The notes below the pieces were generated by a model. The model saw nothing but the letters and a program-made list of their open reading frames with translations, made no database searches and was not told the origin of the DNA. Made by a program: the position numbers and the translations under genes. Below are positions 53,663 through 62,881 of a stretch of DNA of 64,000 bases, piece after piece (position 1 is the stretch's first letter; each line of letters starts with the position of its first letter). The stretch comes from Pseudonocardiaceae bacterium (GTDB lineage Bacteria; Actinomycetota; Actinomycetes; Mycobacteriales; Pseudonocardiaceae): assembly GCA_009379845.1 (NCBI GenBank), contig WHSZ01000008.1, positions 1-64,000 on the forward strand, written 5' to 3'.

Positions 53663-55291
53663 TTAGGCACGCTCAATATCTAGCGATGGTGGCGAAACGT
53701 GGTCCCTCAGGCGGACGCCGTCGGGCCCCGGCAGCTGCTCTTCGGGCTCGGTTTCCGGCGCTTCCCGCGCTTCTCGCGCTTCCGGCGCTTCCGGGTCTTT
53801 CGAGTCTTTCGAGTCTTTCGAGTCTTTCGAGTCTTTCGAGTCTTTCGAGTCTTTCGAAGCTTCCGGCGGTGCGGAGGTCGCCTGCCGGAACGCGGTGATA
53901 CCCAGTACCCCGGCAATCGGCAGCAACGCGAGCGCGGGCAGCTGGTAACGCCAGGAGAACTCGAACATGGCCGAGGCGCCCAGGATGGTGAAGGCGAGTC
54001 CGACCGACAGCAGGGCGGCCGAACGCAGCCCGGTGTGCCGCGCCCTGCCGACCCCGAAACCGGCAAGCAATGCGATCACGCCGAACACGCCGAGCAGGGT
54101 GCCCGGTGTGTACCCGATGGTTAGCTGGTAGGCGCGCAACACCGTCGCGATCGTTGGCCGGGCGGTCGGCTGGCTCCCGTCGTATTTCTGGACGTACGCC
54201 CTTGTCAGGTCTTCGTGGCTGTAGAACTGGTACTCACGCTGGAATTGCCACCAGTGCAGCGGCACGTCGTTGTACGACTGGGTACGCACCGGCGCGAAGC
54301 CCTTCAAGACGTCCTTCATGACGGCCCCGGCGACACTGAGCGGCTGGGCCTTCAAGGTGGCCATGCCGAAGTCTTCCTGCACCTGGGTGATGTCGGTGCC
54401 GGGTGGGAACCGGGCACGCCACTGGTCGTCGGCGCGGATATGCGCGTAGTAGTTGATCCCCTTGCGCTCGCTGAGCGGCTCGTCCGGGCAGGCCAGCCGT
54501 TCAAGGCGGGTCAGATCCAGCTGCTCGCAGTCCGCGACGGCAGCCGCGCGGCCGTACGCCACGTTGCCGGTCGTCCGGCTCAGCTTCCACTCACCGGTCT
54601 CGGCGTGGAAGTAGGTGGCGTAGCCAGCGAGCACCAGCGCGAACCCGACGAGCAACGCCCCTGAGCGCAGCGCGATCTTCCGCCATCCGATCTTGCTTCG
54701 CCACTCACCACCCGCGATCACCAGGAAGCATAGCGCGGGGATCACCAGCGGCACCGCCACCAGCCGGAACATCGCGGTGACCCCGAGCAACACGCCGGCC
54801 AGTCCGGCAAGGGCGGGGTTAGGTGGCCGCTTGCCGAGCAGCAGCCACAGCACCGAGACCAGCAAAACGGACTGCCAGGTGTCGGACATGATCAGCTGCT
54901 CGATCTGCAGCTGGTAGCCGTCCAGTAGCAACGGTGCGGCGGCGATCGCGGCCAGCCAGTTGGGTGCGTGATACCGGCGTGCCAGCAGGTAGAGCGCGAA
55001 CGCCGCGGCCATTCCCGCGACATGCTGCACCGCGCTCACCGCCGCCAGACCGCCGACGGCGGTCACAGCGTCCAAAATGAACAGGTCGTAACCGATCGGG
55101 TGCAGGCCACCCGGATGGTGCACACCGATGTTGTCCAGGTAGCGGAACGAATCCCCGAACAGGATCGCGGGCTGGTATGCGAACCAGGTCAGCAGCCGCA
55201 GGAAAGCGCCGATGCCCAGCAGCACGGTGATCAGCCAGTGGCGGCGAAGCAGGCCAAGAGCATCCCGGGTACGCAGGGATGACTCGGACAT
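53663..55291 (-). CDS. GT-C-type polytopic membrane glycosyltransferase
   Basis: 542 residues from ATG at 55289-55291 with AGGTAGG upstream. About 11 membrane helices; the first extracytoplasmic loop after helix 1 carries the acidic GDSFRYLDNIGVHHPGGLHP segment expected for polyprenyl-phosphate-sugar-dependent mannosyltransferases. Long extracytoplasmic loop near residues 270-360. The C-terminal cytoplasmic tail holds a Ser-Lys-Asp tripeptide repeated seven times, then an acidic Glu/Ala stretch. Probable role in envelope glycan or protein mannosylation; the sugar and acceptor are unknown. Confidence 0.75.
   Translation of the reverse strand: MSESSLRTRDALGLLRRHWLITVLLGIGAFLRLLTWFAYQPAILFGDSFRYLDNIGVHHPGGLHPIGYDLFILDAVTAVGGLAAVSAVQHVAGMAAAFALYLLARRYHAPNWLAAIAAAPLLLDGYQLQIEQLIMSDTWQSVLLVSVLWLLLGKRPPNPALAGLAGVLLGVTAMFRLVAVPLVIPALCFLVIAGGEWRSKIGWRKIALRSGALLVGFALVLAGYATYFHAETGEWKLSRTTGNVAYGRAAAVADCEQLDLTRLERLACPDEPLSERKGINYYAHIRADDQWRARFPPGTDITQVQEDFGMATLKAQPLSVAGAVMKDVLKGFAPVRTQSYNDVPLHWWQFQREYQFYSHEDLTRAYVQKYDGSQPTARPTIATVLRAYQLTIGYTPGTLLGVFGVIALLAGFGVGRARHTGLRSAALLSVGLAFTILGASAMFEFSWRYQLPALALLPIAGVLGITAFRQATSAPPEASKDSKDSKDSKDSKDSKDSKDPEAPEAREAREAPETEPEEQLPGPDGVRLRDHVSPPSLDIERA
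53795..53857. repeat. 9-bp coding microsatellite, seven units
   Basis: Seven perfect copies of GTCTTTCGA, encoding repeated Ser-Lys-Asp in the tail of the membrane glycosyltransferase. The unit length keeps frame, so copy number can vary without breaking the gene. Confidence 0.95.
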
Positions 55292-55831
55292 GCGCGGCAA
55301 CCTACCTTGTGTTGGCATAACGGAAAAAGTTAGCTTCGGGCAGACACTAGCGGGTGCGCCCTCACGGCCTCGCGGCAACCCCGGGACTTGTCCCTGGTCA
55401 CCACGCTACCGGCGATCTGGTCCAGGTGGCGGATACCGGAGTGCCCACAAATGGCGCAGGTTCTCGGACGATCACCCGGGTTGCGGGCATCGAACAATCC
55501 TGGCGACCGCTGGTGCCCGGCAGCCCGCGCGTGGTTGGTTTGTTCCGAAATGCCGGCTGCCGAGCCACGTAACAATGGCGTCACGGGCGATTATCTTTTC
55601 GTGCCGGAACCTGCTGGGCACGGCGCCGATAACGGGATCCCGGAGCGGGCGACAGCGAGCCGGCCGCGCCATTCTCATCCGTGATCCGGCCACATTGGAC
55701 AAGCTGCTGTCCAACCGGCCGGGGATCCACCACGGAGCGCGCCGCACGGGCATATCGAGGTTCTCGCCAACGCCGGCCGCTGCGTCACGGCGTGCGGCCG
55801 GAGGACTTTTGACCGGGGCGTGATTCGTGGA
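55292..55831. other. 540-bp intergenic region
   Basis: No gene is convincing. The best frame is on the minus strand at 55330-55584 (84 codons, ATG start), with a CAICGHSGIRHLD segment and a later Cys, suggestive of a zinc knuckle, but it lacks a ribosome site and a known family. Base composition is below the neighbours between 55560 and 55640. Promoters for the glycosyltransferase presumably lie near 55320. Confidence 0.3.
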
Positions 55832-56518
55832 CTACTCGTCGAAATTCCGATCAACGAGTTGCCTGATTCGCGCCAGCGCCTCGTCGGCCTGCGGGCCGCT
55901 GGCCAGCACCTCGATGCGATCACCCTTGACCGCGCCGAGCGCCATCAGCCCCAGGACGCTGTTGCCCTGGGCGGTCTGCTCCCCGAGGCGCACCTCGACG
56001 GACGCGTCCAGCTCGGCGACGCTGCGGGCGAACAGCGCGGCTGGGCGAGCGTGCAGCCCCACCTCGTTGCCGAGCACGAACTCGGTGCGCTGCCCGTCCT
56101 CGGCCGGCGGCGCGGGCTGCTCTTGAGGTTGCGGCCCGCCGCTCGCGGAGGCGGCCGCACCGAGCACCCCGTCCAGATCGGCAGCACCCTGGGCGGCCAC
56201 CGCGGCCGCCACGGTGCCTTCCACGAACGGCGCTTCGACAACGGCGGCGCGATGCGTCCCCTCTGCCGTCTCCACCGCGAGATCCGCGGTCATCCTGGCG
56301 CTGCCCAAGTCGTAGAGCAGCAGCACGCCGTCCCCGTCCTCGGCGCGCTCCAGCGCGGCGCACACCTCGTCGTAGTCGGTGCCCAACTGGACATGTTCGC
56401 CGTCACGTAGCCCACCGGCCGGGATCACCGGTACGTCCGGCGCCATCTGCGTCGCCAGCTCGGCGAGCCCCTCGGCCAGCGCCGCGCTGTGCGAGACCAG
56501 TACCAACCCGACCGTCAT
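55832..56518 (-). CDS. dhaM: DhaM-HPr phosphotransfer protein of dihydroxyacetone kinase
   Basis: 228 residues. Residues 1-125 are the PTS EIIA-Man-like DhaM domain with the phospho-acceptor H10 (LVSHSAALAEG). After a Pro/Gln/Ala-rich linker, residues 143-228 are a complete HPr domain with the active histidine in VGLHARPAA and the regulatory-serine-like NSVLGLMAL region. Phosphate flows from PEP via enzyme I to HPr to DhaM and then to ADP bound on DhaL. The EI domain found in longer DhaM proteins is absent. ATGA overlap with dhaL. Confidence 0.9.
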   Translation of the reverse strand: MTVGLVLVSHSAALAEGLAELATQMAPDVPVIPAGGLRDGEHVQLGTDYDEVCAALERAEDGDGVLLLYDLGSARMTADLAVETAEGTHRAAVVEAPFVEGTVAAAVAAQGAADLDGVLGAAASASGGPQPQEQPAPPAEDGQRTEFVLGNEVGLHARPAALFARSVAELDASVEVRLGEQTAQGNSVLGLMALGAVKGDRIEVLASGPQADEALARIRQLVDRNFDE

Positions 56519-57153
56519 CGGGGCTCCCTGGCGAAGTCGGCGAGCGCCCGCAGCAGCAGGGCCGTTGAGCGGGCACCCGGGTCCATGTGGCCGGCACTGC
56601 GCTCGCCAAGGTAAGACGCCCTGCCCTTGCGAGCGACCAGCGGCACGGTCGCCTCCGCCCCTCGGTCGGCCGCCTGCGCGGCCGCGTCCAGCACGGCAGC
56701 AGGATCACCGCCCGAAGCCGCCGCCCGCTGCGCTTCCTCGACGGCCGGCGCCAGCGCGTCGACCATGGTCTTGTCCTCGCGCTCCGCCTTGCCTCTGCTC
56801 ACCACGCCCTGCTGTGCCGCGGACAGCGCCTGGTACACCGCATCACCGTCCAGTTCGGACGAATCACCCACGGACGTGGCGGCGCGGAGGAATGCCGTAC
56901 CGTACAACGGTCCCGCCGCCCCACCAACCTTGGAGATCAACGTGCTGGCGGCGAGTTTCAGCACCGCGCCCGGAGTTTCCGGCGCCGAGGAGTCCAAACT
57001 GGACATGATCGCGGCGAAGCCCCGGTTCATGTTCTCCCCGTGGTCCCCGTCGCCGATCACCCTGTCCAGCTCGACCAGCTCGTCCCGGTGCTCCGCGATC
57101 ACGCTCGCGCACCGGGCCAGCGCCGAGGCAAGATCATCGGCCGAACACCCCAT
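56515..57153 (-). CDS. dhaL: Dihydroxyacetone kinase ADP-binding subunit DhaL
   Basis: 212 residues from ATG at 57151-57153, sharing TGATG with dhaK. The magnesium-coordinating aspartates lie in VIGDGDHGENM near residues 32-42, and SKVGGAAGPLYGTAF is the nucleotide loop. DhaL holds ADP as a fixed cofactor that is rephosphorylated by DhaM and passes phosphate to dihydroxyacetone on DhaK. Confidence 0.92.
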   Translation of the reverse strand: MGCSADDLASALARCASVIAEHRDELVELDRVIGDGDHGENMNRGFAAIMSSLDSSAPETPGAVLKLAASTLISKVGGAAGPLYGTAFLRAATSVGDSSELDGDAVYQALSAAQQGVVSRGKAEREDKTMVDALAPAVEEAQRAAASGGDPAAVLDAAAQAADRGAEATVPLVARKGRASYLGERSAGHMDPGARSTALLLRALADFAREPR

Positions 57154-58154
57154 CACATTCCCCACCGTAGCGCGGGCGTGCACACCGGTTCGTCCCACAG
57201 CTCGAGCATCTGATCGTCCACTCGCAACAACGTCAGGCTCATCCCCTGCATCTCGAGGCTTGTCACGTACGGCCCGACCAGCCTGCGCTCCACCACGATG
57301 CCCCGATCGGCGAGCAACCGCTCGGCGATGCCGTGCGCGAGATACAGCTCAAGCAACGGCGTGCCGCCCATCGAGTTGGTGAACAGGATGACGCGGTCTC
57401 CGCGCTCGAAAGGCAGGTCGCTCACCACCGCGTCAAGCAACCGAGGGACCAGAGCATCGGCAGGCTCCAGCGGCGCCCGCTCTCGCCCCGGCTCGCCGTG
57501 GATCCCGATACCGATCTCCATCTCGTTGTCCGCCAGCTCGAAGCTCGGCTCGCCGACGTGCGGGACGGTCGGCGCGGTCAGTGCCATGCCCATCGAGCGC
57601 ACCCCGTCCACCACGGTCTTGGCGAGCCGCTCGCATTCATCAAGGTTCGCGCCGCGTTGGGCCGCCGCGCCCACCAGCTTTTCCAGCAGCAACGTGCCGC
57701 CAACACCACGCCGCCCCGCGGTGAACGTCGAATCGGCGACCGCAACGTCGTCGTCGATCACCACGCTGCGCACGTCGACGTCATCCGCCGCGGCGAGCTC
57801 AGCGGCGGTCTCGAAGTTGAGCACGTCGCCCGTGTAGTTCTTGACGAGCAGCAACGCGCCCGCTCCGCCATTGGTCTGGGCCACCGCGGCCTGCACCTGG
57901 TCCGGGGTGGGCGAGGTGAACACCGCGCCTGGGCATGCCGCGTCCAGCATGCCGTGCCCGACCAGCCCACCGTGCAACGGTTCGTGGCCGGAGCCGCCGC
58001 CGGAGATCACCGCGACCTTGCCGCTCACCGGGGCGTCCGCGCGCACCACGACGGCGGGATCCTGCTGCACTCGCAGTAGCTCAGGGTGCGCTGCCGCCAA
58101 TCCGCTCAATGCGTCGGCGACCACGGTCGACGGATCGTTGATGATCTTCTTCAT
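57153..58154 (-). CDS. dhaK: Dihydroxyacetone kinase substrate-binding subunit DhaK
   Basis: 333 residues from ATG at 58152-58154. GGGSGHEP near residue 52 and NYTGDVLNF shape the site, and GIGIHGEPG carries the histidine that binds dihydroxyacetone covalently as a hemiaminal. First gene of dhaK-dhaL-dhaM, all overlapping. The operon converts dihydroxyacetone to the glycolytic intermediate DHAP with PEP as donor. No dedicated regulator lies beside it. A longer upstream frame to 58211 lacks support. Confidence 0.93.
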   Translation of the reverse strand: MKKIINDPSTVVADALSGLAAAHPELLRVQQDPAVVVRADAPVSGKVAVISGGGSGHEPLHGGLVGHGMLDAACPGAVFTSPTPDQVQAAVAQTNGGAGALLLVKNYTGDVLNFETAAELAAADDVDVRSVVIDDDVAVADSTFTAGRRGVGGTLLLEKLVGAAAQRGANLDECERLAKTVVDGVRSMGMALTAPTVPHVGEPSFELADNEMEIGIGIHGEPGRERAPLEPADALVPRLLDAVVSDLPFERGDRVILFTNSMGGTPLLELYLAHGIAERLLADRGIVVERRLVGPYVTSLEMQGMSLTLLRVDDQMLELWDEPVCTPALRWGM

Positions 58155-58245
58155 CGCGGCCTCCCGCACGTCGGTCTGGGTTGACGTCGCCTTCCTACCG
58201 CGCGAAGCCACCTCAACGGAAGCCGCATCTGCGGTATCTGACTGA

Positions 58246-59271
58246 TCACGGTTTGGGAAGAGCGGCGATCGCCGTCGTGACCGCGCCTCGCAGCTTCGCG
58301 CACGGATCCCCGCCGGTCTCGTCCGAGTAGCGGGAGTACTCGATGCTCACGACCTCCGCCGCGGCCGGGTCGTTGCCGGGAGCCTTCCGGTGTGTCCAGG
58401 TCAGCTTGCAGCGCGCGTACGACGAGTCCGTCTTCGACTCCTGGAACGCCGGGACGCCGTCCAGGTCGACCCGCTCGACGTCCTCGCCCGATCGCTTCTC
58501 GGCCGGCACACCCCGGCGGAGATCGACGGTGAGCGACGTCGACTGGGCGCTCCAGGTGCACCGGTGCAGGCCGCCCAGCATCGTGTCGGCGCCATCCCCG
58601 ATCACGCCGGCAACCGCCCGCTTGTCCAGCACCGCGCACGGGTCCTGGCCGACCAGCGTGCCGCGTGGCCGCGGGTATCTCGGCGGATCGGACCGCAACC
58701 GCTGGATCACCGACGAGCCGACCGTGGTGCCCACCCGGCAGGCGTCCCCGCTCTCGTAGCTGACCTGCAGTTGGATACCCATCGGCGGCTCGCTCGACGT
58801 CACGACCGTCACGAAGCAGGTGTCCCCGTCCTCCGACTTCTTCGCGTTGGCCGGTAGTCCCTCCACATCCGAAGACGCCTTTTCCGTCTCGGTACTGGTG
58901 AGGCCGTAGCCGAGGCGCAGCGTGACGTTCAGGTCGTCGCCACGCTTGTCCGCCATGTAGTTCGCGCAGCTGTCGAACCCGCTCTGAGTGCTGTCGTCGG
59001 GTTCGCCGAACTGGCCAAGGGTGTCCTTGTCCAGCACCTGGCACGGATCGACCAGCCGCTGCTTCTCCGCTGTCAGCGCCGCCTCGTCCACCGGGCCGTC
59101 ACTGCTCGGCTGGTTCGACGCGCTCGGTCCGTCGACCGGCACGGTGGAACGCTGCAAAGCAGACTTGGTCGCATCGACGTCCGAACCGCAGCCGGCCGCG
59201 ACCAGCACGGCCAGCGCCAGCATGGGCACCGCACGTCCGGCGCGGCGAGGCACGCCCCTTACCCGAGACAT
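58246..59271 (-). CDS. DUF3558-like lipoprotein
   Basis: 341 residues. The signal sequence ends in VLVAAGC with the lipidated Cys near residue 28. The mature part contains two similar halves, each starting DPCxVLDKxxL/A and holding paired cysteines, which is the pattern of the DUF3558 lipoproteins widespread in Pseudonocardiaceae. Role unknown, perhaps surface binding. 90 bp separate it from dhaK, on the same strand. Confidence 0.8.
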   Translation of the reverse strand: MSRVRGVPRRAGRAVPMLALAVLVAAGCGSDVDATKSALQRSTVPVDGPSASNQPSSDGPVDEAALTAEKQRLVDPCQVLDKDTLGQFGEPDDSTQSGFDSCANYMADKRGDDLNVTLRLGYGLTSTETEKASSDVEGLPANAKKSEDGDTCFVTVVTSSEPPMGIQLQVSYESGDACRVGTTVGSSVIQRLRSDPPRYPRPRGTLVGQDPCAVLDKRAVAGVIGDGADTMLGGLHRCTWSAQSTSLTVDLRRGVPAEKRSGEDVERVDLDGVPAFQESKTDSSYARCKLTWTHRKAPGNDPAAAEVVSIEYSRYSDETGGDPCAKLRGAVTTAIAALPKP

Positions 59272-59361
59272 GACACGCCCCTCACCCGAGACACGACCAG
59301 TAGCCGAAGCACGAGCGCTACCGTAGCGACCCGGCGCGCCGGCCGTGCGGCGAACCGGGAA

Positions 59362-59655
59362 CTACTTGCCCGAAGGGTGGTCCTCGGTGCCCTCTTCCCC
59401 CTCGGTCGGCACCAGGATCGGGCGCCACCGCGCCCAGCCAACGAACGCCAGCGCCGCGATGGTCATCCCGAGCCCGGCCCACAGGTTGATGTTCACACCG
59501 GCCGCCTTCGCCTCCTCGGCGTCCGTGGTGAAGCCGATCCCCATGATCAGCAACACGACGCCGTAGATTCCGAGCAGTAGCGCGATGATCATGCGCACGT
59601 CGAACGCGCCGGCCCGGCGAGGTCGGGACGTGGATGGATCCTGTTCCGTTGCCAT
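59362..59655 (-). CDS. Small two-helix membrane protein downstream of the symporter
   Basis: 97 residues with two membrane helices (about residues 22-40 and 60-77) and charged ends. ATG lies 13 nt after the symporter stop with GAGGGGAT between, so they form an operon. Small partner proteins of this kind accompany many solute:sodium symporters; that role is inference. Confidence 0.8.
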   Translation of the reverse strand: MATEQDPSTSRPRRAGAFDVRMIIALLLGIYGVVLLIMGIGFTTDAEEAKAAGVNINLWAGLGMTIAALAFVGWARWRPILVPTEGEEGTEDHPSGK

Positions 59656-59668
59656 ATCGATCCCCTCC

Positions 59669-61393
59669 TCAGCCGAAGATGATGTTCAACACGATGGTGA
59701 TCAGCAGGGCGATACCGGCGAGCAGCCCCGGCCTGCGGTACCAGCCGGCGTCTTCCCCGGTGGTGGCGTGCTTCAGCGACTCCTTCGAGGTCAACGAGTA
59801 CACCAACCCGACGAGTTGCTCGTCCGGCTTCGGCGCGGTGACAAGGGAAACCACCACGCTGACCACCACGTCCACCACGAAAGCGGTGGCCGCGGCGACC
59901 ATGCTGACCCCAAGGTCGGACAGCCCGATCACCTCGGCTTGCGCCAAACCCCACACCGTGCCCGCCGATGCCGCGCCGGTCACCAGGCCGGCCCAACCTG
60001 CGTGCGGCGTCATCCGTTTCCAGAACATACCGAGGAGGAACGTGGCGAACAGCGGCGAGTTAAAGAACGCGAACAGATCTTGCAGGTACTGCAGGATGTT
60101 CTCGTAGCCAGACGCGATGAACGCGGTGCCGATCGCCAGGATCGTGCCGCCGGCCGTCACCCAGCGGCCCATGTTCAGGTAGTAGGTGTCCGGCTCGTTC
60201 TTCTTCACGTACGACTGCCAGATGTCGTAGGTGAACACCGTGTTGAACGAGCTCAGGTTCGCCGCCATCCCGGCCATGAATGAGGCGAGCAGCCCGGCGA
60301 TCGCCACACCGAGCATCCCGTTCGGCAGCAGATCGCGCATCAGCAGCAGGAGCGCGTAGTTGAACGTCACCCCGGTCTCGCCGCTGCCCCCTTCCAGCAG
60401 TGCGGGCTTGTCCCTGATCAGCTCGCCGACGCTGACCGCGGCGATCATGCTGGGGACGATCACGATGAACGGCACGAACATCTTCGGGAACGCACCGATG
60501 ATCGGCGTACGCCGCGCGGCCGACATGCTCTTCGAGGCCATCGCGCGCTGCACCTCGACGAAGTTCGTGGTCCAGTAGCCGAAGGACAGCACGAAGCCGA
60601 GGCCGAACACGATGCCGACCACGGACCAGAAGCTGCTGCCGAGCCCGGTCATCGCCTCGCCGGGCCAGGACGACATCTGCTCGGCGCCGCCACCGGGGCT
60701 GGCGGAAACCTTGTCAACCAAGCCTTGCCAGCCGCCCACCTTGACCAGCCCCACGACGGTCAGCGGTAGCAGCGCGGCCACGATCACGAAGAACTGCAGC
60801 ACCTCGTTGTAGATCGCCGCGGACAGGCCGCCGAGTGCGGTGTAGGACAGCACGATCACGGCGGCGACCACGATGGAGACCCACAGCGGCAAGCCGAGCA
60901 GCAGGTTGACCACGCTGGCGAGCAGGAACAGGTTGGCGCCGGCGATCAGGACCTGCGCGGTCGCGAAGCTGATGCCGTTCACCAGATGCGCGGCCCTGCC
61001 GAACCGCCGAAGCATGAATTCCGGAACGCTTCGCACCTTGGAGCCGTAGTAGAACGGCATCATCACGATGCCGAGGAACAGCATCGCGGGGATGGCGCCC
61101 ACCCAGAAGTAATGCATCGTCGGCATGCCGTACTGGGCACCATTCGCCGACATGCCCATTACCTCGACGGCGCCGAGATTGGCGGAGATGAACGCCAAAC
61201 CGGTCACCCAGGCCGGCAGGGACCGGCCGGACAGAAAGAAATCAAGGCTGGTGGAAACCTGGCGCCTCGCCAGGTAACCGATACCGAGGACCAGCACGAA
61301 GTACACCGCCAGCAACACGTAGTCGATGGCATTGGCGTCGAGGCGCAGATCCGCTTGTGCCAGCACGTTCAACTGGCCACCTCCACCAAACAT
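59669..61393 (-). CDS. Sodium:solute symporter (SSS family)
   Basis: 574 residues with about 13 membrane helices in the SSS order. FFLSGRSLPAWVTGLAFISANLGA is split here over helix 2, containing the family signature; LSYTALGGLSAAIYNE and the helix 8 region MAANLSSFNTVF are further hallmarks, the latter near the sodium site. SGLT/PutP-type specificity cannot be told from sequence; a sugar-type SSS is plausible given the length. ATG start after a 157-bp gap with the divergent F420 gene. Confidence 0.88.
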   Translation of the reverse strand: MFGGGGQLNVLAQADLRLDANAIDYVLLAVYFVLVLGIGYLARRQVSTSLDFFLSGRSLPAWVTGLAFISANLGAVEVMGMSANGAQYGMPTMHYFWVGAIPAMLFLGIVMMPFYYGSKVRSVPEFMLRRFGRAAHLVNGISFATAQVLIAGANLFLLASVVNLLLGLPLWVSIVVAAVIVLSYTALGGLSAAIYNEVLQFFVIVAALLPLTVVGLVKVGGWQGLVDKVSASPGGGAEQMSSWPGEAMTGLGSSFWSVVGIVFGLGFVLSFGYWTTNFVEVQRAMASKSMSAARRTPIIGAFPKMFVPFIVIVPSMIAAVSVGELIRDKPALLEGGSGETGVTFNYALLLLMRDLLPNGMLGVAIAGLLASFMAGMAANLSSFNTVFTYDIWQSYVKKNEPDTYYLNMGRWVTAGGTILAIGTAFIASGYENILQYLQDLFAFFNSPLFATFLLGMFWKRMTPHAGWAGLVTGAASAGTVWGLAQAEVIGLSDLGVSMVAAATAFVVDVVVSVVVSLVTAPKPDEQLVGLVYSLTSKESLKHATTGEDAGWYRRPGLLAGIALLITIVLNIIFG

Positions 61394-61550
61394 CTTTCAA
61401 CAAAAAGCACCACTATCGGGGACAGGCGCGCACATTACCGCACTGTTGCAAGTGGTTGAATGGATCCAGCCCGGGTTGTCCGGATCAGCAAACATCGTTA
61501 TCTGGATCGGCCGTTCGGATGAGAAGCCGGCCAGCAAGGAGGATGTCGCC

Positions 61551-61970
61551 ATGTCGTTTACCGACGACGAGATCGCCTACCTGCGCTCGCAGCCGCTCGC
61601 CCGGGTGGCGACCCTGGGCGAGGGAGGGCAGCCAGATGTGGTTCCTCTCGCGTTCGAATTCGACGGAACGTTCTTCTGGGTCGGCGGTCCCGGCTCGACC
61701 GTCACCAACACCCGGAAGTTCCGCAACGTGCGGGCCGGAAACCACGATGTCGCCCTGGTGATCGATGACATGGTGTCCCTCGACCCGTTCATCGCGCGTG
61801 GTATCCGGATCTACGGTCGTGCCGAGCAACCGTTCGAGCGGGTCGGGATGGTGGGTCCCGGCTACTACATCCGCATCACGCCAACCAGCTCCTGGAGCTG
61901 GAACATGGCGGGCGAACCCGCGGGCGACACCTGGTACGAGACACGGCGCACCGTGCACGAGGCACCGTAG
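61551..61970 (+). CDS. PPOX-class F420/FMN-dependent oxidoreductase
   Basis: 139 residues from ATG at 61551, AAGGAGG eight bases upstream. Split-barrel flavin-binding fold: LRSQPLARVATLGEGGQPDVVPLAFEF strand pair and TVTNTRKFRNVRAG loop match the F420-dependent PPOX family (TIGR03618-like). Substrate unknown. A short degenerate decamer repeat (GTAGGACCAGT) follows the stop at about 61968-61999. Confidence 0.82.
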   Translation: MSFTDDEIAYLRSQPLARVATLGEGGQPDVVPLAFEFDGTFFWVGGPGSTVTNTRKFRNVRAGNHDVALVIDDMVSLDPFIARGIRIYGRAEQPFERVGMVGPGYYIRITPTSSWSWNMAGEPAGDTWYETRRTVHEAP

Positions 61971-62008
61971 GACCGGTAAGACCAGTAGGACCAGTAAGAA
62001 CGATCAGA

Positions 62009-62668
62009 TCAGAACAGCCGGAACTCGTCCGGCTCGATGCCACGCATCGCGTCGTAGTCCAGGGTCACGCAGCGAATGCCCCGATCCTCGGCGAGCGTGC
62101 GGGCCTGCGGCTTGATCTGCTGTGCCGCGAACACGCCCTGCACCGGCGCGAGCAGCGGATCGCGGTTGAGCAGGTCAAGGTAGCGGGTCAGCTGCTCCAC
62201 TCCGTCCAGCTCGCCGCGCCGCTTGACCTCTACGGCGACGGACGTACCATCCGCGTCCCTGCACAACAGGTCGACGGGTCCGATGGCCGTCGGGTACTCC
62301 CTGCGCACCAGTGACCAGCCGTCCCCGAGCGTGCCGACGTGCTCGGCGAGCAGTTCCTGCAGATGCGCTTCCACGCCGTCCTTGACCAACCCCGGTTCGG
62401 CGCCGAGCTCGTGCTCGAGCTCGCTGATCACCTCCTCGATGGTGATCACCAGGCGCTCGCCTGCCTTGTTCTGCGCTGTCCAGAGGCTGCCGTCCTCGAT
62501 GAGCCAGCACGGGGGGCTCATCCAGTTCAGCGGCTTGTAGGCCCGGTCGTCGGAGTGTACGGACACCGAGCCGTCCGCCTTGATCAACAGCAACCGGTTG
62601 GCCATCGGCAGATGCGCGGTGAGCCGCCCGACGTAGTCGACTTGGCACCGAGCGAGAACGAGACGCAC
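62009..62668 (-). CDS. nucS: Mismatch endonuclease NucS (EndoMS)
   Basis: 219 residues from GTG at 62666-62668, the usual NucS length. The N-terminal dimerisation/DNA-binding domain is followed by a RecB-like nuclease domain with GPVDLLCRD, the VAVEVKRRG lysine and [12 protein letters not shown] glutamine (D-ExK-Q). In actinobacteria NucS replaces MutS/MutL in mismatch repair, cutting G-T, G-G and T-T mismatches. The C-terminus is the short tail expected for beta-clamp contact. Confidence 0.92.
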   Translation of the reverse strand: MRLVLARCQVDYVGRLTAHLPMANRLLLIKADGSVSVHSDDRAYKPLNWMSPPCWLIEDGSLWTAQNKAGERLVITIEEVISELEHELGAEPGLVKDGVEAHLQELLAEHVGTLGDGWSLVRREYPTAIGPVDLLCRDADGTSVAVEVKRRGELDGVEQLTRYLDLLNRDPLLAPVQGVFAAQQIKPQARTLAEDRGIRCVTLDYDAMRGIEPDEFRLF

Positions 62669-62881
62669 GACGCGAGCGTAGGTCACAGCGAGCCGGCAAC
62701 GCGGACCACCCGTACGAATCGCGTGTGACAGAGGCAACCTGGGTGCAACGGGCGGCGTGTTGTCCACGAGCGCCCACCCGGCACCGACCCCCGCCGAGCG
62801 GGGTATCCCCACTCCCCTGCTGTCGCCTGCCGGAACGGCCTCACCGGAGGGATTCGCAATAGCACATACAGGGAGGAAACC

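Noticed and set aside
55330-55584. 84-codon minus-strand frame with a CxxC-like segment
   Set aside because: Kept only as a remark in the intergenic entry; without a ribosome site or homologue it is not supported as a gene.
61968-61999. Degenerate decamer repeat GTAGGACCAGT after the F420-type gene
   Set aside because: Three short imperfect units in 32 bp; too little to call a functional repeat.
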